A stretch of 64,000 nucleotides of DNA from Chitinophaga rhizosphaerae (GCF_003958645.1 NZ_RXLO01000002.1:744001-808000); one strand, 5' to 3'. Counted from the stretch's first letter, positions 1-8,812 are shown. A program made the numbers and translations. The notes: generated from the letters alone by a model not told the origin.

Positions 1-223
1 CCAGCCGGGAGATCTCTCCCAGCCTTTCGGCAGGAACCCGTTCCTTGGCCTTCTGCAATAAGTCCTTGAAATCCGCTGCAGTAGCGGCATTTCCTTGTGG
101 CATAGCCATGCCGGTAGCGGCATGGTCGTGATCATGCACCTTCGGCGAAATTCGGCCGAACGCGAACAAAGCGATAACTGCGGCAACGCCGAGGCCAATC
201 AGCAATAGTTGATTTCTTTGCAC
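1..223 (-). CDS. N-terminal part of a membrane-anchored protein of unknown function
   Basis: Reading leftward from a GTG at 223 gives an open frame that runs off the window edge. The first 25 or so residues form one hydrophobic segment after a short QRNQ start, so the protein is probably anchored in the inner membrane. A His/Asp-rich stretch (HDHDH) and a low-complexity Ala/Met/Gly linker follow, then a charged helical segment (DFKDLLQKAKERV). It lies 25 bases past the stop side of a convergent-free minus-strand HU gene, so the two could be cotranscribed. TPR proteins often have such an anchor and linker, but no repeat is visible in the part seen here. The GTG start is inferred; no earlier in-frame ATG fits. 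Confidence 0.55.
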   Translation of the reverse strand, partial: MQRNQLLLIGLGVAAVIALFAFGRISPKVHDHDHAATGMAMPQGNAATAADFKDLLQKAKERVPAERLGEISRL

Positions 224-248
224 CCTATTCCAATATTAGGATGCAAAT

Positions 249-536
249 CTATGAACTTTTAAGCTTCTTTACCTCTGCAACAAATTCTTTCGACGGTTTA
301 AACGCCGGAATGTAGTGCTCGGGGATCTCCACGGCCACATTCTTCTTGATGTTGCGCCCGATTTTAGCAGCCCTTTTCTTGGTAATAAAGCTGCCAAATC
401 CGCGGATGTAGATATGTTCGCCATTCGCTAACGCCTCCTTCACTTCCTTGAACATGGCTTCGAGTGTTACTAACACATCTACTTTCGGGATGCCGGTTTT
501 TTCAGCAATGTTGTTAATCAAATCAGCTTTTCTCAT
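249..536 (-). CDS. HU/IHF-family DNA-binding protein (variant arm)
   Basis: A 95-residue protein of the HU/IHF family, which binds and bends DNA as a dimer in the nucleoid. The N-terminal helical part (MRKADLINNIAEKTG) and the GFGSF turn before the DNA-binding arm are typical. The arm reads GRNIKKNVAVEIPEHYIPAFKPSK: the usual RNPxTGE tip is replaced by RNI followed by KKN, a variant seen in Bacteroidota IHF-like proteins. The window holds a second, canonical HU gene at 60859-61128, so the two probably have different jobs. A -7 element reading TAACTTTG on the minus strand lies at 562-569; I find no well-spaced -33 element. Confidence 0.93.
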   Translation of the reverse strand: MRKADLINNIAEKTGIPKVDVLVTLEAMFKEVKEALANGEHIYIRGFGSFITKKRAAKIGRNIKKNVAVEIPEHYIPAFKPSKEFVAEVKKLKSS

Positions 537-561
537 AATGAAGCGGAGGATTACTTGTTTT

Positions 562-569
562 CAAAGTTA
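562..569 (-). promoter_or_regulatory. -7 promoter element for the HU-like gene
   Basis: The minus strand reads TAACTTTG, an exact match to the Bacteroidota -7 consensus TAnnTTTG, about 26 bases before the start codon. The nearest upstream TTG is 27 bases away, too far, so only the -7 half is supported. The rest of 570-770 is very AT-rich and holds nothing else I can name. Confidence 0.45.
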
Positions 570-770
570 AATAAAAAATTTTAATCGCTCTATTTTCAAG
601 CAAATAAAATTTAATATTTTTTATTATAGATAGCAGGTTATAAAAATACGTTTATTTGCGTTATTTACCAACCCGTAAATCATTGCAACACAATACTATC
701 AAAGGTTTCGGGACAGCGAATATATACAAATCAATCGACATATATAAATTATTTTGTGCAAATGGCCGAT

Positions 771-1820
771 ATGAAGCAATTTTTTACCGCGGGTATCCTG
801 GCCTGGAATGAGCTGCAGAACGACCGGTCCATGCCCTGGAAGCAGGAAAAAGACCCCTACCGCATCTGGCTCTCCGAGATCATCCTCCAGCAAACCCGCG
901 TGGAACAGGGCCGCCCCTACTACGAACGCTTCATTTCCGCCTACCCCTCCATCACCGAACTCGCCGACGCGCCCGACGAAGAAGTTTTCCGCCTCTGGCA
1001 AGGCCTCGGATACTACGCCCGCTGCAAAAACATGCTCGCCGCCGCCCGCACCGTGGCCCGCGACCAGAACGGCCGCTTCCCCGACACCTACGAAGGCATC
1101 TCCGCACTCAAAGGCGTAGGCGCCTACACCGCCGCCGCCATCGCCTCTTTCGCGTACAACCTCCCGCACGCCGTACTCGACGGCAACGTGTACCGCGTAC
1201 TGGCGCGGTTCTTCGGTATCGACACACCCACGGATACCACCGCGGGCAAAAAACTTTTCACTCAACTTGCCCAGGACGTACTTCCCGTGCAACAGGCCGG
1301 CACTTATAATCAGGCGATCATGGACTTCGGGGCCGTCGTCTGCAAACCACAGACTCCACTCTGCAAATCTTGCCGGTTATCCTCCCAATGCGTAGCTTTT
1401 CAAAAAGGATTAACAGATCTCGTTCCTGTAAAATCCAAAAAATTACGCATAAAAAAAAGATATTTCTATTATTTGTTGCTAGGCAAAGGCTCACTGCGGT
1501 ACGTCCGCAAGCGGACCGGCAAAGACATCTGGGAAAACCTCCACGAATTCCCCATGATCGAGACCCCCGCACCCGTCACCGATGCCGAACTGCTCGCCTC
1601 CCCTGCTTTCCGCGCCCTGGTAGGCCCCGGCGCCGTTACAATAGAGCAGGCCTTCCCGGAAAGGAAACAGCAGCTCACCCATCAAACCATCCACGCCCGC
1701 TTCCTGCGGATCGGGCCGGAAAAGGCCATTTCGCCCCCCGAAGGCTTCCGCGCCGTGAGCGCAGCAGAACTCGAACTGCTGGCTTTTCCGAAGATCATCG
1801 TCGATTTCCTGAAAGGATGA
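771..1820 (+). CDS. mutY: A/G-specific adenine DNA glycosylase MutY
   Basis: Base-excision repair enzyme that removes adenine mispaired with 8-oxoguanine. With the ATG at 771 the protein has 349 residues and the key residues fall within one position of E. coli MutY: catalytic Glu36 in SEIILQQT, the helix-hairpin-helix LKGVGAYTAAAI near 113-124, Asp137 in LDGNVYRV, and the iron-sulfur cysteines 191, 198, 201 and 207 (C-x6-C-x2-C-x5-C). A GTG at 756 and an ATG at 762 are in frame but would add residues not needed by the fold. The C-terminal third (about 230-349) is the NUDIX-like domain that recognises 8-oxoguanine, with HQTIHARF as its best-kept part. ssb follows in the same direction after its own promoter. 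Confidence 0.96.
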   Translation: MKQFFTAGILAWNELQNDRSMPWKQEKDPYRIWLSEIILQQTRVEQGRPYYERFISAYPSITELADAPDEEVFRLWQGLGYYARCKNMLAAARTVARDQNGRFPDTYEGISALKGVGAYTAAAIASFAYNLPHAVLDGNVYRVLARFFGIDTPTDTTAGKKLFTQLAQDVLPVQQAGTYNQAIMDFGAVVCKPQTPLCKSCRLSSQCVAFQKGLTDLVPVKSKKLRIKKRYFYYLLLGKGSLRYVRKRTGKDIWENLHEFPMIETPAPVTDAELLASPAFRALVGPGAVTIEQAFPERKQQLTHQTIHARFLRIGPEKAISPPEGFRAVSAAELELLAFPKIIVDFLKG

Positions 1821-1895
1821 CGAACGGGCCGCACTCCGGTACCATTCATTTATAACGACTTATAAAAAATATTCGTGCCCTCGGCCGATAATTTT

Positions 1896-1928
1896 TTGTG
1901 TACCCGATTAGAAAAAACATTAACTTTA
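1896..1928 (+). promoter_or_regulatory. probable ssb promoter
   Basis: TTG at 1896-1898 and TAACTTTA at 1921-1928, 22 bases apart. The last base of the -7 element departs from TAnnTTTG. The position, about 55 bases before the ssb start, is sensible. Confidence 0.4.
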
Positions 1929-1985
1929 ATAAGGTTGACCGTGAGATGATTTTTTAAACATAGGACAGAATTAAAACCTACAATT

Positions 1986-2462
1986 ATGAGAGGTGTTAAT
2001 AAAGTAATCCTGATTGGCAATCTTGGCAGAGACCCCGATGTTCAGTTCCTGGAAGGCAACATAGCAGTGGCAAAATTCTCACTGGCCACTACGGAAACTT
2101 TCAAAGACCGCGCCGGCAAGCTGATTTCCCAGACAGAATGGCACACAGTCGTGCTCTGGAGGGGCCTGGCAGAGCTGGCCCAGAAATACCTCCACAAAGG
2201 AAGCCTCGTGTACATCGAGGGGCGCCTCCGCACCCGTAGCTGGGAAGACAAGGAAGGCAACAAGAAATTCGCCACCGAAGTAGTGGGCGATAACCTCGTG
2301 ATGCTCGACAAGCGGATGGACGTCGGCAATGGCGACCATGCCATTTCCCACGGCTCCGGCTCCTCCTCCGCGCAACAAAGCGGCCCCGGCCACCATGGCG
2401 AAGGTTTCCCCGGCATCGAGATCCCGCCCATGGGCGAGGCTGCCGACGATCTACCGTTTTGA
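1986..2462 (+). CDS. ssb: single-stranded DNA-binding protein
   Basis: 158-residue SSB, which coats single-stranded DNA in replication, repair and recombination. Residues 1-110 form the OB fold, starting MRGVNKVILIGNLGRDPD and including WHTVVLWRGLAE and the strand YIEGRLRTRSW. A Gly/Ser/His-rich linker follows, then the acidic tip ADDLPF that recruits partner proteins. Length and both ends are normal. It sits 165 bases after mutY with its own promoter, and upstream of the gldE promoter. Confidence 0.97.
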   Translation: MRGVNKVILIGNLGRDPDVQFLEGNIAVAKFSLATTETFKDRAGKLISQTEWHTVVLWRGLAELAQKYLHKGSLVYIEGRLRTRSWEDKEGNKKFATEVVGDNLVMLDKRMDVGNGDHAISHGSGSSSAQQSGPGHHGEGFPGIEIPPMGEAADDLPF

Positions 2463-2496
2463 AAAACCACCCCGGGGCAAGGCCCGCTCCTTTTCC

Positions 2497-2525
2497 TTGC
2501 CGTATCGGGACATTCTTTATATTTG
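2497..2525 (+). promoter_or_regulatory. promoter for gldE-gldD-DUF3109
   Basis: TTG at 2497-2499, an 18-base spacer and TATATTTG at 2518-2525 match the Bacteroidota promoter pattern. The predicted transcript has a leader of roughly 65 bases before the gldE start at 2598. Confidence 0.65.
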
Positions 2526-2597
2526 CACGCGGGAAAGCGATTCACCTCTCCAAGACCTGAATTACTTTCCCCTTATTTTTGACCAAAGCTCATCATC

Positions 2598-3953
2598 TTG
2601 GCTTATTTTTCGGCTAGCATGCTACCGTTACTGAATGTTTTCCTGCAAAACCCGGCGCCGGCCGCCGCCCCCGATGTGAATGTCCTGGTGTTCCTGCTGG
2701 TCATTTTCATTCTGCTCCTGCTCACCTTCATCGTGTCTGGCGCAGAAGTTGCCTTCTTTTCACTGAATTACAAAGACCTTAACGTCCTCAAAACCAGGCA
2801 GAACAATGCCGGCCGCACCATCACGCGGCTGCTCGAAAAGCCAAAATCGCTGCTGGCATCCCTCCAGATCGCCAACGTCCTTTTCAATATCGCTTTCATC
2901 TTCATCGCCAATTACCTCATTTACCAGGTAGAGTCGCTCCAGGAGCTGGCCGTGGTTTCCTTCGTGGTCCGCATCGCCATCATCACCCTGGTCCTCCTTT
3001 TTTTCGGACAGATCCTCCCCCGCGTGTGGGCCACCCAGAACAACATGCGCTTCGCCACCTATTTCGCCTGGCTGGTACATCTCATCCACGCCACGTTCGA
3101 ACCGGTGAGCAATTTCTTCGTCAACCTCAGCGAAAGCATCGAGGCACGCCTCTTCCACCGCAACACCAAACCCATCAATTACCGCGAGATCGACGAAGTG
3201 ATCGAGATGAGCGTGGAGCCAGGCGCGTCGCAGGAAGAGAAAAACATCGTCCGCGGCATCCTCAAATTCGGCAACATCGCCGTGAAACAGATCATGCGCA
3301 CACGGCTCGATGTGAACGGACTGGAGTTCGACCTCCCTTTCAGCGAAGTCACCAAACACGTGGCCGACCTTCATTATTCCCGGCTTCCCGTGTATAAAAA
3401 TAACCTCGACACCATCGTGGGCGTGATCCACACCAAAGATCTGCTGCAGCACCTGGGGAAAGGGGACTCGTTCGACTGGCACGAAGTGATGCGCCAGCCG
3501 TTTTTCGTCCATGAACACAAGCTGATCGAAGACCTCCTCAACGAATTCCAGACCCGCCACATGCATTTTGCCGTGGTGGTAGACGAATTCGGCGGCACTT
3601 CCGGCATCGTGACCCTGGAAGACATCATGGAGGAAGTGATCGGGGATATCAAAGACGAGTTCGACGAAGAAGAATTCAACTACAATAAAGTCAACGACCA
3701 TACCTATGTGTTCGAAGGCAAGACCATGCTGAACGACGTGTGCCGCATCCTGAACATCGCGCCCGATACCTTTGAACAGGTAAAAGGCGAAAGCGATTCC
3801 ATCGGAGGCCTCATCCTCGAGCTTTCGGGCAAATTCCCGGAAGAGAACAGCGTCATCAGCTACGGCAACTTCGATTTCACCATCCTGGAAGTCACTAAAA
3901 TGCGCATCCAGAAGGTACAGGTCAGCATCAAATCAGACATCGAAACGGAATGA
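2598..3953 (+). CDS. gldE: gliding-motility-associated protein GldE (CNNM/CBS/CorC family)
   Basis: A 451-residue inner-membrane protein of the hemolysin C/CNNM family. Residues about 25-200 hold the DUF21 transmembrane region (FLLVIFILLLLTFIVSGAE is the first helix). A pair of CBS domains follows at about 210-335 (IMRTRLDVNGLE, LPVYKNNLDTIVGVIHTKDLL, MHFAVVVDEFGGTSGIVTLED). The C-terminal CorC/HlyC domain covers about 355-445. Its stop overlaps the start of gldD by four bases (ATGA), which together with the GldD identity supports GldE rather than a generic ion exporter. GldE is linked to GldD function in Flavobacterium gliding. An ATG at 2619 is an alternative start. Confidence 0.9.
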   Translation: MAYFSASMLPLLNVFLQNPAPAAAPDVNVLVFLLVIFILLLLTFIVSGAEVAFFSLNYKDLNVLKTRQNNAGRTITRLLEKPKSLLASLQIANVLFNIAFIFIANYLIYQVESLQELAVVSFVVRIAIITLVLLFFGQILPRVWATQNNMRFATYFAWLVHLIHATFEPVSNFFVNLSESIEARLFHRNTKPINYREIDEVIEMSVEPGASQEEKNIVRGILKFGNIAVKQIMRTRLDVNGLEFDLPFSEVTKHVADLHYSRLPVYKNNLDTIVGVIHTKDLLQHLGKGDSFDWHEVMRQPFFVHEHKLIEDLLNEFQTRHMHFAVVVDEFGGTSGIVTLEDIMEEVIGDIKDEFDEEEFNYNKVNDHTYVFEGKTMLNDVCRILNIAPDTFEQVKGESDSIGGLILELSGKFPEENSVISYGNFDFTILEVTKMRIQKVQVSIKSDIETE

Positions 3954-4543
3954 AACGCCTCCTCCCGCTCCTGACTTTCGCCTTTATTTTCGCAGCTTGC
4001 CAGCAACGCGGCCACACGCCCAAACCGAGGGGCTATTTCCAGATCGATCTTCCCGAAAAGCATTACCAGCTGTTCAATGAGCCTGGATACCCGTATACTT
4101 TCGAGTATCCGACATATGCCCGGATCGTGAAAGACACCCTGTTTTTCGACGAAAAAGCGGAAAATCCCTGGTGGATCAATATCGAAATCCCCCAATTCGA
4201 CGGTAAAATCTACCTCAGCTACAAGCAGGTGGGTAAAAATAATTCGCTGGACAAGCTGGTGAACGACGCGTTCAAACTCACCTACAAACATACTTACAAA
4301 GCGGAATCCATTGAAGAAGAAGCCATTACGACGCCCAACGGCGTTTCGGGCCTGTTTTACGAAGTGGCGGGAAACGCAGCTTCGGCGAAACAGTTTTTCG
4401 TGACGGATTCCAGCAACCATTTTCTGCGCGGAGCGTTGTATTTTTACGCCCAGCCGAATGCGGACTCCCTGGCACCGGTAACCCGGTTCGTGGAAGAAGA
4501 TATGCGGCACCTCGTGAACACTTTGAAATGGAGACCAAACTGA
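3950..4543 (+). CDS. gldD: gliding-motility lipoprotein GldD
   Basis: 197-residue lipoprotein with a short signal ending in FIFAAC, so Cys17 is the lipidation site. The conserved GldD core is readable: PKPRGYFQIDLPEK, YPTYARIVKD, PWWINIEIPQFDGKIYLSYK and the C-terminal RFVEEDMRHLVNTLKW. GldD is required for gliding and type IX secretion-related functions in Bacteroidota, acting in the envelope. It overlaps gldE by four bases and is followed after seven bases by a DUF3109 gene, so the three form one operon. Confidence 0.93.
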   Translation: MKRLLPLLTFAFIFAACQQRGHTPKPRGYFQIDLPEKHYQLFNEPGYPYTFEYPTYARIVKDTLFFDEKAENPWWINIEIPQFDGKIYLSYKQVGKNNSLDKLVNDAFKLTYKHTYKAESIEEEAITTPNGVSGLFYEVAGNAASAKQFFVTDSSNHFLRGALYFYAQPNADSLAPVTRFVEEDMRHLVNTLKWRPN

Positions 4544-4550
4544 GAGCAAG

Positions 4551-5129
4551 ATGATAGTGATCGATGACAAATACATCAGCGATGATGTGGTCGAGAAAAA
4601 TTTTGTATGCAACCTGAACGCCTGCAAAGGCGCCTGCTGCGTAGCGGGCGATTGCGGCGCGCCGCTGGAGGAGCCGGAACTCGAAACCCTCCGTCGCATA
4701 TACCCTTCCATCAAACCGTACCTCCGCGAAGAAGGCATCCGCGAAATCGAAGCCACAGGCCTTCATACCTGGGACGATGAGCACGGCCACGTTACGCCCA
4801 TCGTCAACGGCGCCATCTGCGCCTACGCCGATATCGACGAAAACGGCCACGTGGGATGCGGTATCGAAAAAGCCTGGAAAGCCGGCGCCACCGATTACCG
4901 GAAACCCATTTCCTGCCACCTCTATCCCATCCGCATCACAAAATACGAATCCTTCGAGGCCGTCAACTACGACAAATGGAGTATTTGCAAACCCGCCTGC
5001 AAACTCGGAAACCAGCTGCAGGTACCGGTTTACAAATTCCTGAAGGAAGCCCTCGTCAGAAAGTACGGTGAAGATTTTTACAACGTCCTCGACCAGATCG
5101 CGACAGGTCAGTACAGCACGGAAGAATGA
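4551..5129 (+). CDS. DUF3109 family cysteine-rich protein
   Basis: 192 residues, soluble, no signal peptide. The family is recognised by the cysteine cluster near residues 18-36 (VCNLNACKGACCVAGDCGAPL), a further Cys in GAICAY, CGIEKAW, SCHLYPIRI and the pair SICKPACKLG. The number and spacing suggest binding of zinc or an iron-sulfur centre, as in YkgJ-like proteins; the function of DUF3109 is not known to me. It is translationally close to gldD and is probably the last gene of the gldE operon, though nothing in it points to gliding. Confidence 0.88.
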   Translation: MIVIDDKYISDDVVEKNFVCNLNACKGACCVAGDCGAPLEEPELETLRRIYPSIKPYLREEGIREIEATGLHTWDDEHGHVTPIVNGAICAYADIDENGHVGCGIEKAWKAGATDYRKPISCHLYPIRITKYESFEAVNYDKWSICKPACKLGNQLQVPVYKFLKEALVRKYGEDFYNVLDQIATGQYSTEE

Positions 5130-5221
5130 AACTTTGATAGCATCTTTGCAAGGACCTGTACAATAGGCTCAATCTTTGCGTAACGGGTCCAGCAGTAGAC
5201 ATTTTGACTATATTTACAGCC

Positions 5222-6601
5222 ATGAATAAAACGGCCAGCACATTTCTCAACGAAAGTGAAGTTAAAGCGGCGGATCTCGGCCACCGCAATACGATCAATT
5301 TCAACATCGGCAAATACAACGCCGCGGTCAAGAACGGCAAGATGCAGTTTGCTGACCTGACCACCGCCCGCGAACGGGCGAAAAACGTGAAATGGCGCGC
5401 CATCGAGAACCTCGACAAGCACCTGGAGGAATTCGAAATGAATTTCATCAAAAGGGGCGGAAAGGTGATCTGGGCCGAAACGGCGGAACAGGCGCGGGAA
5501 GAGATCCTCGCCATCTGCAAGGCCAAGAACTGCAAATCCGTGGTGAAAAGTAAATCGATGGCCACGGAAGAAATCCATCTCAACGACTTCCTGCAAGAAC
5601 ATAATATCGAAAGCATAGAAACGGACCTGGGCGAATACATCCAGCAGCTGGACGAAGAGCCCCCCTACCACATCGTTACGCCGGCCATGCACAAAAGCGC
5701 ACAGCAAGTGGCCGACCTGTTCCACGATAAACTGGGAACCCCCTCTACGCTTACGCCCGAGCAACTCACGCTCGTAGCCCGCGACAAGCTCCGCCAGAAA
5801 TACCTGGAAGCGGAAGTGGGCATCACCGGCGCCAACTTCGTCATCGCCGACATCGGCGGTATCGCGGTAACGGAAAACGAGGGCAACGCCAGGCTGACGA
5901 CTTCCTTCCCGAAAACGCACATCGCGCTGATCGGGATCGAAAAAGTGCTGCCTTCCATCAACGATCTCGCCCTTTTCTGGCCGCTGCTCGCGACATACGG
6001 CACAGGCCAGCAGATCACATCCTACAACTCCGTTTTCTCCGGCCCGCGCCAGGAGGGCGAAACGGATGGTCCTGAGGAGATGTACGTCATCTTCCTCGAC
6101 AACGGCCGTACCAACCTGCTCAAAGACGTGGAAGCCCGCGAAGCCCTCTATTGCATCCGCTGCGGCTCCTGCCTCAACGCCTGCCCTGTGTATAAAAACA
6201 TCGGCGGCCATACTTACAAAACCACTTACAGCGGTCCCATCGGCTCGGTGATCACTCCGCATCTGAAAGGGGTCGGCGAATACATGCACCTCAGCTATGC
6301 ATCGTCGCTATGCGGCAACTGCACGGAAGTATGCCCCGTTCGCATCAACCTGCACGAACTGCTGCTCCACAACCGTCATAAAGCGGTGGAAGAGCATCAT
6401 ACCGGCGGCGGCGAAAAACTGGGCTGGTTCGGCTGGAAACAGGCTTGCCTCAGCCGCAGGATGATGAACCTCGTGGGTGGGAAGACAAAGAATTTCGTGA
6501 TCGGCAAACTGTTCGGCAGCGCCTGGGGCGACGATGAGCGCGGGCTCCCCATTTTCGCGGCGAAATCTTTCAACCAGCAATGGAAGGAACGGAAGAAATA
6601 A
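5222..6601 (+). CDS. lutB: LutB-type iron-sulfur protein (L-lactate utilization)
   Basis: 459 residues from the ATG at 5222; an upstream in-frame ATG at 5204 adds only MTIFTA and is less likely. LutB is the iron-sulfur and DUF162-containing subunit of the LutABC L-lactate oxidation complex. Residues about 60-290 are the DUF162/LUD domain. Two ferredoxin motifs follow, CIRCGSCLNACP near 315 and CGNCTEVCP near 365, each C-x2-C-x2-C-x3-C, then the family's C-terminal tail. The partners lutA and lutC are not next to it in this window, which is unusual for the family. A strong terminator at 6631-6657 closes the unit. Confidence 0.88.
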   Translation: MNKTASTFLNESEVKAADLGHRNTINFNIGKYNAAVKNGKMQFADLTTARERAKNVKWRAIENLDKHLEEFEMNFIKRGGKVIWAETAEQAREEILAICKAKNCKSVVKSKSMATEEIHLNDFLQEHNIESIETDLGEYIQQLDEEPPYHIVTPAMHKSAQQVADLFHDKLGTPSTLTPEQLTLVARDKLRQKYLEAEVGITGANFVIADIGGIAVTENEGNARLTTSFPKTHIALIGIEKVLPSINDLALFWPLLATYGTGQQITSYNSVFSGPRQEGETDGPEEMYVIFLDNGRTNLLKDVEAREALYCIRCGSCLNACPVYKNIGGHTYKTTYSGPIGSVITPHLKGVGEYMHLSYASSLCGNCTEVCPVRINLHELLLHNRHKAVEEHHTGGGEKLGWFGWKQACLSRRMMNLVGGKTKNFVIGKLFGSAWGDDERGLPIFAAKSFNQQWKERKK

Positions 6602-6630
6602 TTGATTGGATTGCTTGAATAATAGTGGAA

Positions 6631-6657
6631 AGGCCGGCGTTTTGCCGGTCTTTTTTA
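6631..6657 (+). terminator. rho-independent terminator after lutB
   Basis: An 8-bp stem (AGGCCGGC with GCCGGTCT) and a run of six T on the plus strand. It separates lutB from the convergent anti-sigma gene. Confidence 0.85.
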
Positions 6658-8088
6658 TTTCATGGGGATGAGCTTCACCGGCACGTTGATCTCCGCTTTA
6701 CGTTTACGCCCGCTCACCGGCACCCATTTGGGGCCTTCTTCTACCCGTTTTACGGCGGCTTCGCCTGCTGCGGGATGGAAAGGACGATCGGCTTTTACGT
6801 TGTGGAGGGAACCGTCGGGATATACCAGGAACGTAACCCGCACTTCGCCGGAAAGCGAGTCGCGCAGCGCCGCTACGGGCACCGGCGGCAGGAAGTCGAG
6901 ATATTGGCGGTAAGCAGCCTGGCCCAGGCCTGGCAGAGGCACAGCCCGGCCCCTGGTGCCTCCTGTCAGGATCGATTCAGACAAGGCGTTTTCGGCGGTC
7001 GGAAGATAAATATCGAGCGAATTATTGTTTTCAGGGACATTTACGACCGTGTTTTTGTATCCGAGCAGCGATACGTCGAGGCTGGTGCGGGCAGCGGACT
7101 TGACCGTGAAGGCAAACTGACCTGCACTGTCTGTCATCACGCGTTTATTGGTAGAACGTTCGTGCACGATGGCACCGCGCATGAGCTCCCCGGTAGACGC
7201 GTCGAGCACTTTGCCGCTGATGAGGCGGAGGTCGTGCGCTTCGTGATAAGACGAGTAATTGGACTCCACACCCGCTACTTTGCCTTGCGTTTTGCTGGCG
7301 ATATCATCTGACTGCAGGTTTTTCCTCATCAATTCGGAAGGCTTCCGGCCGATGTAAATCGTATCGGTGACTTTTGCCTTGTTGACTGATCCAGCTCCGT
7401 AAGTGGCCGCTGGCGGAGGAGGTGGAAGCGTAAGCGTGCGAGCAGGCGCCGCCGCCAATGCGGGTGCAGCTTCCGCGGTATTATCACCGGCAACGCGGGA
7501 GGGTTGTGTTTTATGGAAATCCGTGGACCGGGCCCTGTCTTTCTCTTCCGTAGCGCGTTGGCGGGTCGCTTTTGCTTTGCGGGACGCTGTCACGGTTTTC
7601 TTTTCCGGTTGTGGCGAGGGTTGATCGCTGGCGGAATTGGCTACGATAGCCTGGGTGGTTCCCGGCTGTGCGGCGGCGGGAGCCGGCGGGGCTAGCGGCG
7701 TGGCGGAGTCCCGGGCTTTGGGGGCCGCGGGGAATTCCTGGGCCACATCTTTCACGGAGGGGCCGCGGTTGATGAGAAATACGGCGGAAATAGCGATAAG
7801 GAGCAATATGCTTGCAGCGGCCAGCCAGCGGCGGTCGATGCGGCGAACGGCGCCTGTAGGTGTAATGGGCGGTTGTGCCACGCGTTGCTGCAGGCGGGCG
7901 CGGAGATCGTTCAGTGCGGGCTCCTGGGCATGGGGGCTTTTGCCATATCCCTGGATCGCTTCGGCCAGGAAGGGGTCTTCCAGGGCCTGGCGCTCCAGGG
8001 CGTGCATGGTTTTATCGTCCAGCTCGCCTGCCAGGTACCGGCGGATCATGTCCGCAGTGGGCTCGATATGTTTTTTCGGCGTTGCCAT
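6655..8088 (-). CDS. anti-sigma/TonB-domain membrane protein
   Basis: 477 residues. Residues 1-90 are cytoplasmic and include an ECF anti-sigma-like segment (DMIRRYLAGELDDKTMHALERQ). One transmembrane helix follows at about 94-112 (WLAAASILLLIAISAVFLI). An Ala/Pro/Lys/Thr-rich periplasmic linker covers about 113-280, then a carboxypeptidase-regulatory-like beta domain at about 283-365 (SGKVLDASTGELMRGAIV), and a TonB C-terminal-like domain at about 390-477 (GEVRVTFLVYPDGSLHNV, GPKWVPVSG). It starts on the base after the stop of the ECF sigma gene, so the two are surely cotranscribed. I infer an anti-sigma factor whose periplasmic part senses or touches an outer-membrane partner; function is not proved by sequence. 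Confidence 0.82.
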   Translation of the reverse strand: MATPKKHIEPTADMIRRYLAGELDDKTMHALERQALEDPFLAEAIQGYGKSPHAQEPALNDLRARLQQRVAQPPITPTGAVRRIDRRWLAAASILLLIAISAVFLINRGPSVKDVAQEFPAAPKARDSATPLAPPAPAAAQPGTTQAIVANSASDQPSPQPEKKTVTASRKAKATRQRATEEKDRARSTDFHKTQPSRVAGDNTAEAAPALAAAPARTLTLPPPPPAATYGAGSVNKAKVTDTIYIGRKPSELMRKNLQSDDIASKTQGKVAGVESNYSSYHEAHDLRLISGKVLDASTGELMRGAIVHERSTNKRVMTDSAGQFAFTVKSAARTSLDVSLLGYKNTVVNVPENNNSLDIYLPTAENALSESILTGGTRGRAVPLPGLGQAAYRQYLDFLPPVPVAALRDSLSGEVRVTFLVYPDGSLHNVKADRPFHPAAGEAAVKRVEEGPKWVPVSGRKRKAEINVPVKLIPMK

Positions 8089-8658
8089 TTATTTTTTCTC
8101 CATACAGATCTTCAGGTTTCTCTTTCCGTTCTGGATGTAGCTTTTCACTTTATTCATGTCGTAACCGGTGATTTCGGCTACTTCGCGATAGCTTTTTTCC
8201 TGCAGGTAAAACAGGTCTACGCTCTTTTTCTGTTCTTCGGGCAGGTGCTCCATACAGCGCTCCATGGCCTGGAGGTTATCTTCCAACCCGTTACCACTAT
8301 CCGGATGAAAAAATGGCCCGGATTCCACAAATCCCTCATCATCCATTTCCACGATCCTGCCCCGGGTGCCGGCGGCGCGGAGCTTCATGAGACAATGATT
8401 CCTGGCCAGGACGTGCAGCCACCCTCTAAACGATTGAATTTCATGCTGTTTCACCTTTCCTATCAACTCTTCGAAAATCTGCATGACGGCATCTTTAGCG
8501 CTGTCTTCGTCCAGGTATTTGAGGCAAACACCGTATACGAGGTCCATATACCGCTCATAGAGCGCAGCCAAAGTCTCCAACTGACCGGATTCCTTGTATT
8601 CCCGGACCAGCGCGGCGTCATCGGCTTCCTTCCTCGTATGTTGCTGTATAAAGGGCAT
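8089..8658 (-). CDS. ECF-type RNA polymerase sigma factor
   Basis: 189-residue sigma-70 family protein with region 2 at about 25-95 (LAALYERYMDLVYGVCLKYL, AKDAVMQIFEEL, FRGWLHVLARN) and region 4 at about 125-180 (LPEEQKKSVDLFYLQEKSYREVAEITG). There is no region 1 or 3, as expected for an extracytoplasmic-function sigma. It lies directly before the anti-sigma/TonB gene with no gap. A minus-strand -7 element TAATTTTG at 8678-8685 would give a leader of only about 14 bases. Confidence 0.92.
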   Translation of the reverse strand: MPFIQQHTRKEADDAALVREYKESGQLETLAALYERYMDLVYGVCLKYLDEDSAKDAVMQIFEELIGKVKQHEIQSFRGWLHVLARNHCLMKLRAAGTRGRIVEMDDEGFVESGPFFHPDSGNGLEDNLQAMERCMEHLPEEQKKSVDLFYLQEKSYREVAEITGYDMNKVKSYIQNGKRNLKICMEKK

Positions 8659-8677
8659 TTGCTGTGGGGCAATAGTA

Positions 8678-8685
8678 CAAAATTA
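8678..8685 (-). promoter_or_regulatory. -7 element of the first ECF sigma operon
   Basis: TAATTTTG on the minus strand, 20 bases before the sigma start. No good TTG lies 17-22 bases upstream, so a different sigma, perhaps the ECF itself, could recognise this site. That last point is inference. Confidence 0.4.
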
Positions 8686-8812
8686 TTGATTGTGTAGAAA
8701 TTACTTTGCTTTAACGCACAAACTCATTTACATAAACTACTGTTAACCAATACCTAACATCCAGACAAGAAGCAATTCAAGAAATTGTAGCCCACATAAA
8801 TTATTTGTAAGC

